The position numbers were made by a program, and so were the translations under genes. Shown in pieces: positions 4,734 to 6,397 of a DNA stretch of 6,397 bases. Positions within the stretch are counted from its first letter, which is position 1. Every line of letters starts with the position of its first letter. Below the pieces are notes generated by a model. The model was given only the letters and a program-made list of their open reading frames with translations, was not told the DNA's origin and did not search any database. The DNA is from an uncultured Candidatus Melainabacteria bacterium. GTDB lineage: Bacteria; Cyanobacteriota; Vampirovibrionia; Gastranaerophilales; Gastranaerophilaceae. The stretch spans positions 1 to 6,397 of the forward strand of contig CAKURN010000085.1 of NCBI GenBank assembly GCA_934675695.1, given 5' to 3'.

Positions 4734-6347
4734 ATGACAAAATATATTTTTATAACAGGCGGTGTGGTCAGTTCTTTGGGAAAAGGTATTGTTGCCGCCT
4801 CGTTAGGTAGGCTTTTGGTTTCTAGAGGTTATAAGGTTTCTGTTTTAAAATTCGATCCTTATATAAATGTTGACCCCGGAACAATGAGCCCTTTTCAACA
4901 TGGAGAAGTTTTTGTCACAGAAGATGGAGCTGAAACCGATCTTGATTTGGGGCATTATGAAAGATTTATTGATATAAATTTAACAAAAATAAATAATGTC
5001 ACTTCAGGAAAAGTTTATTTAACAGTAATAGAAAAAGAAAGAAAAGGCGATTATCTGGGTGCTACTGTTCAGATGATTCCTCATATCACCGGCGAAATAA
5101 AATCGAGAATTACTTCTGCAGCTAAAAAAGATTCTCCTGATATCTTAATTGTAGAAACAGGTGGTACGATTGGCGATATTGAGAGTTTACCTTTTATTGA
5201 AGCAATCAGACAATTCCGTTCAGAAATCGGTATTGGAAATTCGATGTCTATTCATACTACTTTGCTTCCTTATTTGCCTACATCTGGCGAATTAAAAACA
5301 AAACCATCTCAACATAGCGTAAATGTATTAAGAAGTTACGGTATTCAGCCGGAAATGTTGGTATTGAGGACACAAATCCCTGTATCTATAAATGAAAAAG
5401 AAAAACTGGCTTTATTTTGCTCTGTTGATAAAGATTCGGTTATAGAATGTAAAGATTTAGATTCTATTTATGAAGTTCCATTATATTTAGAAAAACAAAA
5501 CATAATAAAACAAGTTTTAAAAACCTTAAATCTGGAAGATAAAACACCAGAGCTTGACGAGTGGAAAAAGCTGGTTGAAAACATAAAACACCCAAAAAAT
5601 GAAATAAATATTGCACTTGTTGGAAAATATACAGAACTCAGCGATGCTTATATTTCAGTTATCGAAAGTATAAAACATGCCGGTTTTATTCACAATATCA
5701 AAACCAATATTAAAAGTATCGCTTCAGAAGAAATTCTTTCTCAAGAAGATGTTGTTGAATCTTTTAATGGTATAGATGGCGTTGTTATTCCTGGTGGCTT
5801 TGGAATAAGAGGAATTGAAGGGAAATTAAAAGTAATAAAATACGCTAGAGAAAACAATATTCCACTTCTTGGTTTGTGTTTGGGTATGCAGTGTTCTGTT
5901 ATAGAATACGCTAGAAATGTTGCTAAACTTGACAGAGCAAATTCAACAGAATTTGATAAAACAACAAAATTCAAAGTTGTTGACTTAATGGAAGAACAGA
6001 AAAATATCCTAGGTTTCGGTGGCTCGATGAGATTAGGTTCGTACCCTTGCAGACTTTTGCCAAATTCAAAAGCTCACAAGCTTTATAAATCAGATTTAAT
6101 CCACGAAAGACACCGCCACAGATACGAATTTAATAATGAATATAAAAAAATCCTGGAAGACAACGGGCTTGTTGTTTCGGGAACAAGTCCTGATGGAAGT
6201 TTGGCTGAAATTGTAGAAATTCCAAAAAACGACTTTTTTATTGCTTGTCAATTTCACCCAGAGTTCAAATCTCGTCCTCAAAAACCGCACCCTTTGTTTA
6301 AAGGATTTATTGAAGCAATATTGAAACAAAAGAATATTAGTTTCTAG
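4734..6347 (+). CDS. pyrG: CTP synthase
   Basis: A 537-aa full-length CTP synthase, which makes CTP from UTP, ATP and glutamine (pyrimidine biosynthesis; cytosolic tetramer). The N-terminal synthetase domain (about 1-265) has GGVVSSLGKG (9-18), LKFDPYINVDPGTM (38-51), the TDLDLGHYERF loop (68-78) and VETGGTIGDIES (140-151). The C-terminal class I glutamine amidotransferase domain (about 290-530) has the oxyanion-loop PGGFG (353-357), nucleophile Cys382 in GLCLGMQ, and His508 and Glu510 in FHPEF to complete the triad. RHRHRYEFN (459-467) is the usual UTP/CTP-enzyme segment. No key residue is missing. It is translated from an SD overlapping the gatC stop. No clear terminator follows its stop codon before the window ends. 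Confidence 0.97.
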   Translation: MTKYIFITGGVVSSLGKGIVAASLGRLLVSRGYKVSVLKFDPYINVDPGTMSPFQHGEVFVTEDGAETDLDLGHYERFIDINLTKINNVTSGKVYLTVIEKERKGDYLGATVQMIPHITGEIKSRITSAAKKDSPDILIVETGGTIGDIESLPFIEAIRQFRSEIGIGNSMSIHTTLLPYLPTSGELKTKPSQHSVNVLRSYGIQPEMLVLRTQIPVSINEKEKLALFCSVDKDSVIECKDLDSIYEVPLYLEKQNIIKQVLKTLNLEDKTPELDEWKKLVENIKHPKNEINIALVGKYTELSDAYISVIESIKHAGFIHNIKTNIKSIASEEILSQEDVVESFNGIDGVVIPGGFGIRGIEGKLKVIKYARENNIPLLGLCLGMQCSVIEYARNVAKLDRANSTEFDKTTKFKVVDLMEEQKNILGFGGSMRLGSYPCRLLPNSKAHKLYKSDLIHERHRHRYEFNNEYKKILEDNGLVVSGTSPDGSLAEIVEIPKNDFFIACQFHPEFKSRPQKPHPLFKGFIEAILKQKNISF

Positions 6348-6370
6348 CAAGCTTTTTATTTGTTTTGTTT

Positions 6371-6397
6371 ATGAAATTTATTGCAGTGTTTGAAGGC
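6371..6397 (+). CDS. Possible start of a further gene, cut by the window edge
   Basis: An ATG 23 bp after pyrG opens a frame of nine codons that runs off the window, reading MKFIAVFEG. The FI-V-FEG pattern is like the first strand of thymidylate kinase just before its P-loop, and tmk would suit a nucleotide-synthesis neighbour. Nine residues cannot prove this. No SD precedes the ATG, which lowers confidence. Confidence 0.3.

Noticed and set aside
6096..6350. Open frame antisense to the pyrG 3' end
   Set aside because: It lies opposite conserved CTP synthase codons and has no SD or recognisable domain.

Overview
The window is AT-rich (GC about one third, judged by eye) and gene-dense, with short intergenic gaps. 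It looks like chromosome from a Gram-negative-type bacterium: KdsC implies Kdo-containing lipopolysaccharide, and GatC implies the GatCAB tRNA amidotransferase route. The aldolase, the pentapeptide-repeat protein and the NarL-type regulators have a cyanobacterial flavour. With the low GC, this suggests a non-photosynthetic cyanobacterial relative such as the gut Gastranaerophilales/Melainabacteria. That placement is inference from recall, not a database result.

Layout. (1) 51-995, minus strand: a small unrecognised protein followed 2 bp later by a divergent KDPG/KHG-aldolase-family protein, ending at a clear intrinsic terminator (51-81). (2) 996-1110: divergent promoter region. (3) 1111-1644, plus: kdsC, from a good promoter and Shine-Dalgarno (SD) sequence. 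(4) 1645-4362, minus: a four-gene run reading response regulator, second response regulator, acidic pentapeptide-repeat protein, Xer-type tyrosine recombinase, with gaps of 0, 10 and 2 bp. It meets kdsC tail to tail with no spacer, inside a perfect 8-bp inverted repeat. (5) 4363-4443: divergent promoter region with interleaved promoter elements. (6) 4444-6347, plus: gatC and pyrG, coupled by an SD that overlaps the gatC stop. (7) 6348-6397: possible start of another gene, cut by the window edge.

kdsC, gatC and pyrG are housekeeping genes for envelope sugar, tRNA charging and CTP supply. The part most worth a second look is the four-gene operon. It joins two orphan LuxR-HTH response regulators, one of them mixing an OmpR-like receiver with a NarL-type HTH, to a strongly acidic, very regular pentapeptide-repeat protein and a recombinase. 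No histidine kinase is present. The other notable item is an Eda-family aldolase that keeps the Schiff-base lysine and catalytic glutamate but has lost several substrate-binding residues. I see no insertion sequence, phage gene, CRISPR array, tRNA or rRNA.
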